From Chryseobacterium sp. LJ668 (GTDB lineage: Bacteria; Bacteroidota; Bacteroidia; Flavobacteriales; Weeksellaceae): 64,000 nucleotides of DNA. The stretch spans positions 1,612,001-1,676,000 of the forward strand of contig NZ_CP080443.1 in the NCBI RefSeq assembly GCF_019613955.1, given 5' to 3'. Positions 7,977-15,792 of this stretch are shown piece by piece; positions within the stretch are counted from its first letter, which is position 1, and each line of letters begins with the position of its first letter. Both the position numbers and the translations under genes were made by a program. A model generated the notes under the pieces. That model was not told the DNA's origin, made no database searches, and saw nothing but the letters and a program-made list of their open reading frames with translations.

Positions 7977-10238
7977 TTAATTATTACTGGCTGTTTTTAT
8001 TTCTGTTGTTTTGATATCTGTACCTAATCTTTGCAGATAAGAGATTAACGCTACAATTTCTTTTTTCTCAAGCTGTACGTCTGGTCTTTTTGCATATTCG
8101 GTTTTTAAATCGGCTGCTTCAGAGAAGATATCTTTTACAATTTTTGCAGCCTGGTTGTCTGCCCATTTATCTGCAGAATCTATCTGAGCCTTTGTGTAAG
8201 GTACATCAAAAGATTTTTTCATCAGCGTCATTTTGTCAACCATCTTGCTTCTGTCTAAGTTTGTAGCAATCAACCAAGGGTAACGAGGCATAATAGAACC
8301 AGCAGATGTAGATCTTGGGTTATACATGTGTTTGTAATGCCAAGAGCTTGGGTTTTTACCACCTTCTCTATGCAAATCCGGTCCTGTTCTTTTAGATCCC
8401 CAAAGGAAAGGTCTGTCATAAATGAATTCCCCCGCCTTAGAATATTGTCCGTTTTTACCGTTGAATCTTACGATCTCATCTCTGAATGGTCTAACCATCT
8501 GAGAGTGACAAGCGTTACAGCCTTCCCGGATGTAAATATCTCTACCTTCCAATTCTAATGGTGAATAAGGTTTTACAGCTGAAATTGTAGGGACACTTTT
8601 GTCTAGTGAAAGAGTAGGAACAATCTCTATCAAACTTCCGATAGATATCGTGATGAAAGATAAAATACCTAATAATACCGGCATTCTTTCTAACCAAAGG
8701 TGAGTGCCTTCTCCTTCTTTTCTTTTCTTAGTAATAATTGCCAAAGCCGGAGCTTCTGCAGGAACTTCTTTCTGGAATGATCCTTTTCTAACCGTAGCAA
8801 ATACGTTCACCACCATCAATAAACCTCCGGAAAGATATAAGAAACCTCCTACAAATCTTAGTTTGTAATAAGGAATAATTGCAGTTACCGTATCCAGCCA
8901 GTTTTTCCATAATAATGTTCCATCCGGGTTGAATTGTTTCCACATCAAACCTTGGGTAAATCCTGCAATATACATTGGAACTGCGTAGAAAATGATTCCT
9001 AAAGTACCTAACCAGAAATGCCAGTTAGCTAATTTTACGGACCAGATTTTTGTTCTCCACATGATCGGTACCAAATAGTAAATCACACCGAATGCCATGA
9101 AACCATTCCATCCTAATGCACCTAAATGTACGTGACCGATCACCCAGTCGGTAAAGTGACCTATTTTATTGATGTTTTTTGTTGCCAAAAGTGGTCCTTC
9201 AAAAGTTGCCATCCCATAACAGGTAACTGCAACGACGAAGAACTTCAATATCGGGTTTTCTCTCACTTTATCCCAAGCGCCTCTTAAGGTAAGAAGACCA
9301 TTCAGCATACCTCCCCAAGATGGAGCGATAAGCATGATAGAGAATCCTGTAGAAACTGCCTGCACCCAAGCCGGAAGAGCTGTGTATTGGAGGTGGTGAG
9401 GACCCGCCCAGATATAAACGAAAATTAATGACCAGAAGTGAATAATCGAAAGTTTATAAGAAAATACGGGTCTGTCAGCTGCTTTTGGTAAGAAATAATA
9501 CATCAAACCTAAAACCGGTGTTGTCAGTACAAATGCAACTGCATTGTGACCATACCACCACTGAACGATAGCATCTTTCACCCCTGCATAAACTGAATAA
9601 GATTTCCATCCTCCGAAAGATAATGGTACTTCAAGGTTATTGAAGATATGCAGCATTGCTACTGCTATCCAGGTACCGATATAGAACCAGATTGCCACAT
9701 ACAAGTGTCTTACTCTTCTTTTTGCGATCGTCAAGAACATATTCGCCCCGAAAATAATCCAGGAGAATGCGATTAATATATCAATTGGCCATTCATGTTC
9801 TGCATATTCTTTTGAGGTGTTGATCCCCATAAAGAACGTGATATACGTAGCAACAATCATCAACTGCCAAGTCCAGAAATGTAGCCAAGATAATGTATCA
9901 CTGTACATTCTTGCCTTTAGTAATCTCTGCAATGAGTAATAAATACCGGTATAAACGATATTACATACAAATGCCCAAATTACAGTATTGGTGTGGAGCA
10001 TTCTGATTCTTCCGAAACCAAATGCACCATGAGTGTTGATCAAACCTTGAATATCTCCTGATGACAGACTGTTGATAGTCGTATCATCGGTCCCGAATAA
10101 AAATTCAGGAAGCTCAGGGTAGAAAAGCATTAATGCCGCAGTAAGCCCAAACAAAAACCCTATGATCCCAAAAACTATGGTCGCATATAGGAATGCCCGA
10201 ACAATACTGTTGTCATAACTAAACTTTTGTGTCTCCAT
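7977..10238 (-). CDS. ccoN: fused cbb3 cytochrome c oxidase subunits I and II (CcoNO)
   Basis: A 753-residue fusion of the catalytic haem-copper subunit CcoN with the monohaem cytochrome CcoO. Residues 1 to about 500 are the multi-helix oxidase core, with the CuB-site stretch WWYGHNAVAF and the His pair in AGPHHLQY. After a linker and one more membrane helix comes the CcoO part with CNACHSQMVRPF (Cys near residue 574) and the later Met region GSIMPRYPW. Separate ccoN and ccoO genes are the rule in Proteobacteria; the fusion is common in Bacteroidota. The oxidase has high oxygen affinity and works under microaerobic conditions. Confidence 0.96.
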   Translation of the reverse strand: METQKFSYDNSIVRAFLYATIVFGIIGFLFGLTAALMLFYPELPEFLFGTDDTTINSLSSGDIQGLINTHGAFGFGRIRMLHTNTVIWAFVCNIVYTGIYYSLQRLLKARMYSDTLSWLHFWTWQLMIVATYITFFMGINTSKEYAEHEWPIDILIAFSWIIFGANMFLTIAKRRVRHLYVAIWFYIGTWIAVAMLHIFNNLEVPLSFGGWKSYSVYAGVKDAIVQWWYGHNAVAFVLTTPVLGLMYYFLPKAADRPVFSYKLSIIHFWSLIFVYIWAGPHHLQYTALPAWVQAVSTGFSIMLIAPSWGGMLNGLLTLRGAWDKVRENPILKFFVVAVTCYGMATFEGPLLATKNINKIGHFTDWVIGHVHLGALGWNGFMAFGVIYYLVPIMWRTKIWSVKLANWHFWLGTLGIIFYAVPMYIAGFTQGLMWKQFNPDGTLLWKNWLDTVTAIIPYYKLRFVGGFLYLSGGLLMVVNVFATVRKGSFQKEVPAEAPALAIITKKRKEGEGTHLWLERMPVLLGILSFITISIGSLIEIVPTLSLDKSVPTISAVKPYSPLELEGRDIYIREGCNACHSQMVRPFRDEIVRFNGKNGQYSKAGEFIYDRPFLWGSKRTGPDLHREGGKNPSSWHYKHMYNPRSTSAGSIMPRYPWLIATNLDRSKMVDKMTLMKKSFDVPYTKAQIDSADKWADNQAAKIVKDIFSEAADLKTEYAKRPDVQLEKKEIVALISYLQRLGTDIKTTEIKTASNN

Positions 10239-10243
10239 ATTAA

Positions 10244-10468
10244 CTATTCACTTTTTTCTTCAATTTTATTATTTTCTCCTTTTTCCTCTTTATCGTTTTT
10301 GTTGCCAGAATCTACCTTTTCCTCTCTTACCTCATCTTCAAAAAGTATTCTTACAGCCGGAGATTCGTCATCTTCAAACTGTCCTCTTCTGGCGTTTACT
10401 ATAAAAACGATCAGGAAAACTGCAGCCAAAGAAGCACTGCATAAGATCATTAAATATAGAATATCCAT
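10244..10468 (-). CDS. ccoS: cbb3-type oxidase assembly protein CcoS
   Basis: A 74-residue protein with an N-terminal membrane helix (LYLMILCSASLAAVFLIVFI) and the CcoS signature WA.. region replaced by ARRGQFEDDESPAVRILFED, which matches the G-Q-F/Y-D-D-E-A/P pattern of the family. The C-terminal half is highly charged (Glu/Lys). CcoS is needed for cofactor insertion into cbb3 oxidase in other bacteria. It starts the structural gene run, only 5 nt ahead of ccoNO. Confidence 0.9.
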   Translation of the reverse strand: MDILYLMILCSASLAAVFLIVFIVNARRGQFEDDESPAVRILFEDEVREEKVDSGNKNDKEEKGENNKIEEKSE

Positions 10469-10475
10469 TTGACAA

Positions 10476-10483
10476 CAAAATTA
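10476..10483 (-). promoter_or_regulatory. -7 element TAATTTTG for the ccoSNOQP operon
   Basis: On the minus strand TAATTTTG ends 7 nt before the ccoS ATG. A TTTTG lies 16 nt further upstream, slightly closer than the usual spacing. It would give a nearly leaderless mRNA for the oxidase structural genes, separate from ccoI transcription. Confidence 0.5.
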
Positions 10484-10577
10484 ACCTATTTTCGGGGTTC
10501 AAAATTAATGAAAAATAATGACATTAATCACGAAATAACGGTTCTTGCTAATTTAAAATCAGTCTAAATAGCCGTGT

Positions 10578-12962
10578 TTACTTAGCTTTTTTAAAATATC
10601 TTCGTCCCAAAATCCAGGTCGAAAGTGTTGTGAAAGAAATCACCGTAATGGAACTTAGCGGCATCAGAATCGCAGCAAATAATGGCGACATATTTCCGGT
10701 TACGGCAAAGCTTAATCCGACAATATTGTAAAGAAAACTGATTACGAATGTTAATTTGACAATTGTCATAGATCCTTTACAAACATTAAGATAATTGTCT
10801 AAAGCTGAGACTCTTTCACCATTCATGATAACGTCTGATGAGGGAGTAAAGCTGTTGGTGTCATCGGAAATAGCAATTCCCACGTTGCTCTGTTTCAGTG
10901 CTCCTGCGTCATTCAGCCCATCTCCGAGCATAGCAACTTTCATCCCGCTGTTTTGCAGGTTTTGTATGTAATTCAGCTTGTCTTCAGGGCTCTGGTTAAA
11001 TGCCATGGAACTGACATTTGGGATGATTGTTTTAAGTTGAGTTTCTTCAGAAGAATTGTCACCGCTTAATATGAAAATCTTGTAAAGATTAAGTTTTTTG
11101 AAGAGGCTTCTTAGGTTTTCGCGATATTCATTTTTAAAAATAAATTTACCTAAAAATTCATTATTCTTACTGATATAGACAGCGGTTTCGAGGTTTTTAG
11201 ATTCCTGGTTGCTGTATTTTGCAGAACCTATTTTATATGTATTTCCTCTCACATTTGCTTCGTAGCCTTTTCCTGAGATTTCTTCAAAATTTTCTACAGG
11301 GAAATATTCATCATTTATTTCTATAAAATCATACAGAGATTTTGAGAGCGGATGATTAGAGTTTTTTAGTAGTGCTTTAATGTTTTGTAAGTCAAATTCA
11401 GGAATTTCTGCACCTTCAAATCGGATATTGGTCTTTTTTCTTTGCGTTATGGTACCAGTTTTATCAAAAACGATGGCATTAATTTTTGAAATTTTTTCAA
11501 TCGTCAACGTATCTTTTACATAAAATTTGTTTCGGCCCAGAATTCTCATAATGTGTCCGAATGTAAATGGCGAAGAAAGTGCCAATGCACATGGACAAGC
11601 TATAATCAAAATTGCAGAAATTACCTGGAACATCTTTTCCAGATCGATAAATGACCAGTAAATTCCCGAAATCAAAGCAATTCCTAAAATAATAAACGTG
11701 AAATATTTGCTGATTTCATTGATCAGCGTATCCAGTCCTGTTTCATGCTTTTTAAATGCTTCCTTGTTCCACAGCTGGGTAAGGTAACTTTGATCGACAT
11801 TTTTGATGACTTCCAATTCGAGAGAAGAACCAACCTGCTTTCCGCCGGCGAAAATTTTGTCTCCTGGCTGCTTGCTGATGCTTTCGCTTTCTCCCGTAAT
11901 AAAACTGTTGTCGATATTTCCTTCACCGTTGATCAAAACAGCGTCAACAGGAATAATCTCCTGATTTCTTACCAAAATTCTGTCGCCAATTTTAATTTCA
12001 GAGAGTAGAATATTTTCCTGTTTTCCTCCAAAATCAACTTTCGTAACAGCAATTGGATAAAATGATTTATAATCTCTGTCGTAAGATAGCGAGCTGTACG
12101 TTCTTTTCTGGAACATTTTTCCTAAAAGCATAAAGAAAAGAAGTCCGCACAAAGTGTCAAAATATCCGGGACCATAATCCGTAAGAACTTCGTAAACACT
12201 ACGTCCGAACAAAACAAATATTCCCAGCACAATCGGGACGTCGATATTCACAATTTTGTTTTTCAGACCATACCACGCAGATTTGTAATAGTCTGATGCG
12301 GAATAAAATACAACCGGAATAGCCAGCAAAAACATCAGAAATCTGAATAGATTTTTATATTGATCCATCCAGTAATCTTCACCGCCAATATATTCCGGGA
12401 AAGCAAGGAACATTCCGTTCCCGAAAGCAAATCCTGCAATGGCAAGTTTTATCAGCAGGGATTTGTCGAGATGATCTTCGTTTTTTTCTGCAGTTTCTAA
12501 GCTGATGGCAGGTTTGTAACCCAAATTGGTTAAAAATTTAGCTAATTCACTTAATTTTAAATCATTATGATTGAATGATACCTGTAAGGTCTTTCTTGTA
12601 AAATTGACCTGAGAATATTTAATATCTTGATGTAAAGTATGCAGACTTTCCAAAAGCCAGATGCATGAAGAGCAGTGAATCACGGGAATTTTAAAAGTCA
12701 CCAGACTTGTATTTCCTTCAGAAAAATCTGTTATTTTTTCGAAAATTTCCGGAGTGTCAAGATAATCAAACTGAGAAGAATTTTCGTCGCTTGGGCGTAT
12801 TCCTGCTCTTTTATTTAATTCGTAAAAATTACTTAAATTGTTGATATTCAGGATTTCGTAGACAGATTTGCAACCGTTGCAACAGAAAATTTTGTCATCA
12901 AAAGGAATTCTTTCCTTTTCTATGTCTTGTCCACAATGAAAACAGTTCTCGCTCACCTTCAT
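10578..12962 (-). CDS. ccoI: copper-exporting P-type ATPase for cbb3 assembly (CcoI/FixI)
   Basis: A 794-residue heavy-metal P1B-type ATPase. The N-terminus has a Cys-rich domain (CFHCGQDI, FCCNGCKSVYE), then an HMA-like domain with HCSSCIWLL. The membrane metal site is CPCALA (about residue 456), the phosphorylated Asp lies in DKTGTIT (about residue 499), and the hinge motif is GDGLNDAGAL. CcoI/FixI moves copper out of the cytoplasm for cbb3 oxidase. It lies 109 nt upstream of ccoS and is transcribed away from the crp/fnr-like gene at 13047. Confidence 0.95.
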   Translation of the reverse strand: MKVSENCFHCGQDIEKERIPFDDKIFCCNGCKSVYEILNINNLSNFYELNKRAGIRPSDENSSQFDYLDTPEIFEKITDFSEGNTSLVTFKIPVIHCSSCIWLLESLHTLHQDIKYSQVNFTRKTLQVSFNHNDLKLSELAKFLTNLGYKPAISLETAEKNEDHLDKSLLIKLAIAGFAFGNGMFLAFPEYIGGEDYWMDQYKNLFRFLMFLLAIPVVFYSASDYYKSAWYGLKNKIVNIDVPIVLGIFVLFGRSVYEVLTDYGPGYFDTLCGLLFFMLLGKMFQKRTYSSLSYDRDYKSFYPIAVTKVDFGGKQENILLSEIKIGDRILVRNQEIIPVDAVLINGEGNIDNSFITGESESISKQPGDKIFAGGKQVGSSLELEVIKNVDQSYLTQLWNKEAFKKHETGLDTLINEISKYFTFIILGIALISGIYWSFIDLEKMFQVISAILIIACPCALALSSPFTFGHIMRILGRNKFYVKDTLTIEKISKINAIVFDKTGTITQRKKTNIRFEGAEIPEFDLQNIKALLKNSNHPLSKSLYDFIEINDEYFPVENFEEISGKGYEANVRGNTYKIGSAKYSNQESKNLETAVYISKNNEFLGKFIFKNEYRENLRSLFKKLNLYKIFILSGDNSSEETQLKTIIPNVSSMAFNQSPEDKLNYIQNLQNSGMKVAMLGDGLNDAGALKQSNVGIAISDDTNSFTPSSDVIMNGERVSALDNYLNVCKGSMTIVKLTFVISFLYNIVGLSFAVTGNMSPLFAAILMPLSSITVISFTTLSTWILGRRYFKKAK

Positions 12963-12985
12963 AAATTATTGACTGACAAAATTAT

Positions 12986-13001
12986 AACAAATATTTTTGT
13001 T
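12986..13001. promoter_or_regulatory. 16-bp palindrome over the -33 element, candidate operator
   Basis: AACAAA-TATT-TTTGTT is a perfect palindrome in the short gap between ccoI and the divergent Crp/Fnr-type gene. It covers the TTTG that serves as -33 element of the regulator promoter. The symmetry and spacing resemble a Crp/Fnr dimer site, though the half-site is not the classical TTGAT. Binding is inference. Confidence 0.45.
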
Positions 13002-13019
13002 TATCGAGTTAAAATGTTC

Positions 13020-13027
13020 TATTTTTG
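13020..13027 (+). promoter_or_regulatory. -7 element TATTTTTG for the Crp/Fnr-type regulator
   Basis: A TTTG at 12996-12999 lies 20 nt upstream, matching the Bacteroidota TTTG-N(18-20)-TAnnTTTG promoter. The ATG follows 19 nt downstream. Confidence 0.65.
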
Positions 13028-13046
13028 TGATAAATGTCATATTAAA

Positions 13047-13760
13047 ATGTCGCAGGAACAACAGATTGCTATTGAAGAAAGATTTGCCAGGGTTTTTAAC
13101 GATAAATCCTTCAAAGAGAGGCTATCCAATACTGATTTTGAAAGATACTTGAATGCTCAAAAGAAACTTAGTTTTCAGAAGCACGACATCATCTTTGATG
13201 ATGGAGAAATTCCGAAAGGCGTTTACTTTATAGAAAAAGGTGCGGCTAAATTATCAAAGTCAGGGTCTTTCGGTAAAGATCAGATTTTAAGGTTTATAAA
13301 AGAGGGCGACATCATCGGATATCGTGCTTTGCTTTGTGGAGAAAATTTTCAGGCAAAGGCAGAAGCAATGACCGATATTGAATGTACTTTTTTACCGGCC
13401 GACGTTTTTATGTATCTGCTTGAGGTAGATCCTCAGCTCTCGTTTATTATGCTTCAAAAGATCTCTTACGAATTGGGAGAATCTTCTAATACCATCACAT
13501 TTCTTGCCCAAAAAACGGTAAGAGAAAGACTGGCGGAGATTTTAATTCTTTTAGAACAAAAATTAGGCACAGATCCTGAAGGTTTCATCAAGATTTCTTT
13601 AACAAGAGAAGAAATTGCCAATATTATTGGTACTGCTACGGAAAGTGCCATCAGATTGATTTCCGAATTTAAACAGGACAGCCTGATAGAAGTTGACGGC
13701 AGAAACATCAAGATTCTGAATCACGATAAGCTCATGAAACTCGGTCACGTAGTTTTATAA
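13047..13760 (+). CDS. Crp/Fnr family transcription regulator
   Basis: A 237-residue regulator with an N-terminal cyclic-nucleotide-binding-like beta-roll (about residues 30-140, IFDDGEIPKGVYFIEKG), a long dimerisation helix, and a C-terminal winged helix-turn-helix (TREEIANIIGTATESAIRLI, from about residue 185). The start is the ATG giving MSQEQQ; upstream codons in frame precede the promoter. There are only two Cys and no N-terminal Cys cluster, so it is not an Fe-S FNR. Its place next to ccoI on a shared divergent region suggests control of the cbb3 genes and perhaps of itself; the effector is unknown. Confidence 0.9.
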   Translation: MSQEQQIAIEERFARVFNDKSFKERLSNTDFERYLNAQKKLSFQKHDIIFDDGEIPKGVYFIEKGAAKLSKSGSFGKDQILRFIKEGDIIGYRALLCGENFQAKAEAMTDIECTFLPADVFMYLLEVDPQLSFIMLQKISYELGESSNTITFLAQKTVRERLAEILILLEQKLGTDPEGFIKISLTREEIANIIGTATESAIRLISEFKQDSLIEVDGRNIKILNHDKLMKLGHVVL

Positions 13761-13774
13761 TTATACAAAATACA

Positions 13775-13797
13775 AGTCGGCGAAAGCCGACTTTTTA
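13775..13797 (+). terminator. rho-independent terminator after the Crp/Fnr gene
   Basis: AGTCGGC-GAAA-GCCGACT is a 7-bp stem closed by a GNRA tetraloop and followed by TTTTAA. It ends only about 25 nt before panB, so panB must depend on read-through or on a promoter within this gap that I could not identify. Confidence 0.85.
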
Positions 13798-13819
13798 ACT
13801 TTTAAACAATACATATATT

Positions 13820-14635
13820 ATGTCTGTTCATTCTGAAATTAAAAGAGTTACCACTGAAACCTTGCGGAAAATGAAATTCGATAAGGAGAAAATTACGATG
13901 CTTACGGCGTATGATTTTACCACTGCAAAAATGGTTGATGCAGGAGGAATCGATGCCGTATTGATTGGAGATTCTGCAGCGAATGTGATGGCGGGTTTCG
14001 AAACTACTTTGCCGATTACATTAGACCAGATGATTTATCATACCCAAAGTGTAGTGCGCGGAATTGACAGAGCTTTGATCGTTGCTGATCTGCCTTTCGG
14101 AACTTACCAGAGCAATCCTGATAAGGCATTAGAATCATCAGTAAGAATGATGAAAGAGGGTGGTGCTCACGCCATTAAAATTGAAGGTGGAAAAGAAATA
14201 TCAAAATCCATAAAAAAAATAATCAATGCCGGAATTCCTGTAATGGGACATTTGGGATTGACACCGCAGTCTATTTATCAGTTCGGAACATATAAAGTAA
14301 GAGCTAAAGACGAAGAAGAGGCTGAAAAATTAATCAGTGATGCAAAGCTTTTGGAAGAATTGGGTTGTTTTTCTATTGTTTTAGAAAAAATTCCTGCAGA
14401 TCTTGCTAAAAAAGTTTCGGAAAGCATCACAATTCCAACAATCGGAATCGGAGCGGGTCCTGATTGCGACGGTCAGGTTTTGGTATACCATGATATGGTA
14501 GGAATGAACAAAGGTTTTTCACCAAAATTTTTAAGAAGATACCTCGATCTGTACACAGAAATTACCGGAGCTGTCGCTCAGTACGTGAAAGACGTAAAAA
14601 GTTCCGATTTTCCTAATCAAAATGAAAGTTACTAA
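13820..14635 (+). CDS. panB: 3-methyl-2-oxobutanoate hydroxymethyltransferase
   Basis: The enzyme makes ketopantoate from 2-oxoisovalerate and methylene-THF, the first committed step to pantothenate and CoA. The length, 271 residues, is normal. Metal and substrate motifs are visible: [32 protein letters not shown], and [14 protein letters not shown] near the end. The stop codon overlaps the next ATG (TAATG), so it is coupled to the membrane protein at 14635. Confidence 0.97.
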   Translation: MSVHSEIKRVTTETLRKMKFDKEKITMLTAYDFTTAKMVDAGGIDAVLIGDSAANVMAGFETTLPITLDQMIYHTQSVVRGIDRALIVADLPFGTYQSNPDKALESSVRMMKEGGAHAIKIEGGKEISKSIKKIINAGIPVMGHLGLTPQSIYQFGTYKVRAKDEEEAEKLISDAKLLEELGCFSIVLEKIPADLAKKVSESITIPTIGIGAGPDCDGQVLVYHDMVGMNKGFSPKFLRRYLDLYTEITGAVAQYVKDVKSSDFPNQNESY

Positions 14636-14961
14636 TGAGAAATAATTTACAAATGGCGCAGGGAATCATCTCTGTATTGGCCATATTATGTTTGGTTGCG
14701 GGATGGTTTCAATTATTCTCGCCGGAGGTAAATGATATCGTTTCACGAAAATTGTTTTATCTTTTAATAGGTTTAAGTTTCATTTTGCAGGCACCTTTGC
14801 TCTCTAATACAAAATTCATCTATCCAATGTATGGTGCGGCTGCTTTGTGCATTATTGGTGCGTTTCTCCCAATTGATTCTAATTTTTCGTTCATTAAAAC
14901 AATAGGTCTGTTGGGCGGAGTGATTATTTCGTTTACCAACAGATCAGCGACCCGTCAGTAG
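14635..14961 (+). CDS. small four-helix membrane protein of unknown function
   Basis: A 108-residue protein with about four hydrophobic segments and short loops, and a C-terminal FTNRSATRQ tail. It overlaps the panB stop by one base and ends 2 nt before the RluA-type gene, so the three genes form a tight operon. I do not recognise a characterised family. Confidence 0.75.
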   Translation: MRNNLQMAQGIISVLAILCLVAGWFQLFSPEVNDIVSRKLFYLLIGLSFILQAPLLSNTKFIYPMYGAAALCIIGAFLPIDSNFSFIKTIGLLGGVIISFTNRSATRQ

Positions 14962-14963
14962 TT

Positions 14964-15653
14964 ATGGAGGAACAAATTGTTTATGAAGACAATCATCTTT
15001 TAGTCATCAATAAAAAAGTTGGACAGTTAGTACAGGGAGACAAAACCGGTGACGAATCTCTACTCGATTCCATTAAAAATTTCATAAAAATAAGAGATGA
15101 CAAGCCGGGAAACGTTTTTCTTGGTCTGGTGCATCGTATAGACCGCCCGACTTCCGGTCTGGTCATTTATGCTAAAACTTCTAAAGCGCTCTCGCGTCTT
15201 ACTCAGATGGTGAAAAACAGGGAAATCAAAAAAACGTATTGGGCTGTTGTTGCTAAAGAAATGATCCCTCAAAGTCAGAGACTTATTCATTACTTACAAA
15301 AGAACGAGAAAAATAATAAAGCGATTATTTTTACTAAGGTTACAGAAGGTGCAAAAGAATCGATTCTTACTTATCAGGTAATTAAAACGTTGGATAATTA
15401 TCTCCTTCTTGAAATTGATCTTGAAACAGGAAGACATCACCAGATTCGTGCACAGCTATCAAAAACGGGAGTTCCTATCAAAGGTGATCTAAAATACGGA
15501 GCACCGCGTTCAAACCCCGATGGCGGAATCAATCTTCATGCTAGAAAGCTTGAATTCATCCATCCGGTTACGAAAGAAAACATTGTTATCATTGCACCGG
15601 TTCCTCAGAATGATGCAATTTGGCGGGCTTGCGAGGGTGATCATCAAATTTAA
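14964..15653 (+). CDS. RluA-family pseudouridine synthase
   Basis: A 229-residue enzyme of the RluA type that turns uridine into pseudouridine in rRNA or tRNA. The catalytic Asp lies in HRIDRPTSGLV (about residues 55-65), and the typical RHHQIRAQL motif follows (about residue 157). There is no N-terminal S4 domain, as in short RluA/RluC-like members such as TruC. The exact target base cannot be told from the sequence. It is the last gene of the panB operon. Confidence 0.92.
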   Translation: MEEQIVYEDNHLLVINKKVGQLVQGDKTGDESLLDSIKNFIKIRDDKPGNVFLGLVHRIDRPTSGLVIYAKTSKALSRLTQMVKNREIKKTYWAVVAKEMIPQSQRLIHYLQKNEKNNKAIIFTKVTEGAKESILTYQVIKTLDNYLLLEIDLETGRHHQIRAQLSKTGVPIKGDLKYGAPRSNPDGGINLHARKLEFIHPVTKENIVIIAPVPQNDAIWRACEGDHQI

Positions 15654-15762
15654 ATTTGGAACAGTAGGAATGAATAAATCGTGATAATATTGAAAAATAT
15701 ATAATTATTATTTACTTTTTTAGTCTTTTTATTGTATATAATTGAAGTTATGTAAAAAATAG

Positions 15763-15770
15763 TATATTTG
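15763..15770 (+). promoter_or_regulatory. promoter of the first T9SS protein (TATATTTG)
   Basis: The -7 element TATATTTG lies 18 nt after a TTG (15742-15744), a good Bacteroidota promoter. The start codon follows 22 nt downstream. Confidence 0.6.
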
Positions 15771-15792
15771 TTTTAATCTAATTGAAACTTAT

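Noticed and set aside
10227..10472. 81-codon frame antisense to ccoS
   Set aside because: CcoS on the minus strand has the family signature and position; the plus-strand frame is its shadow.
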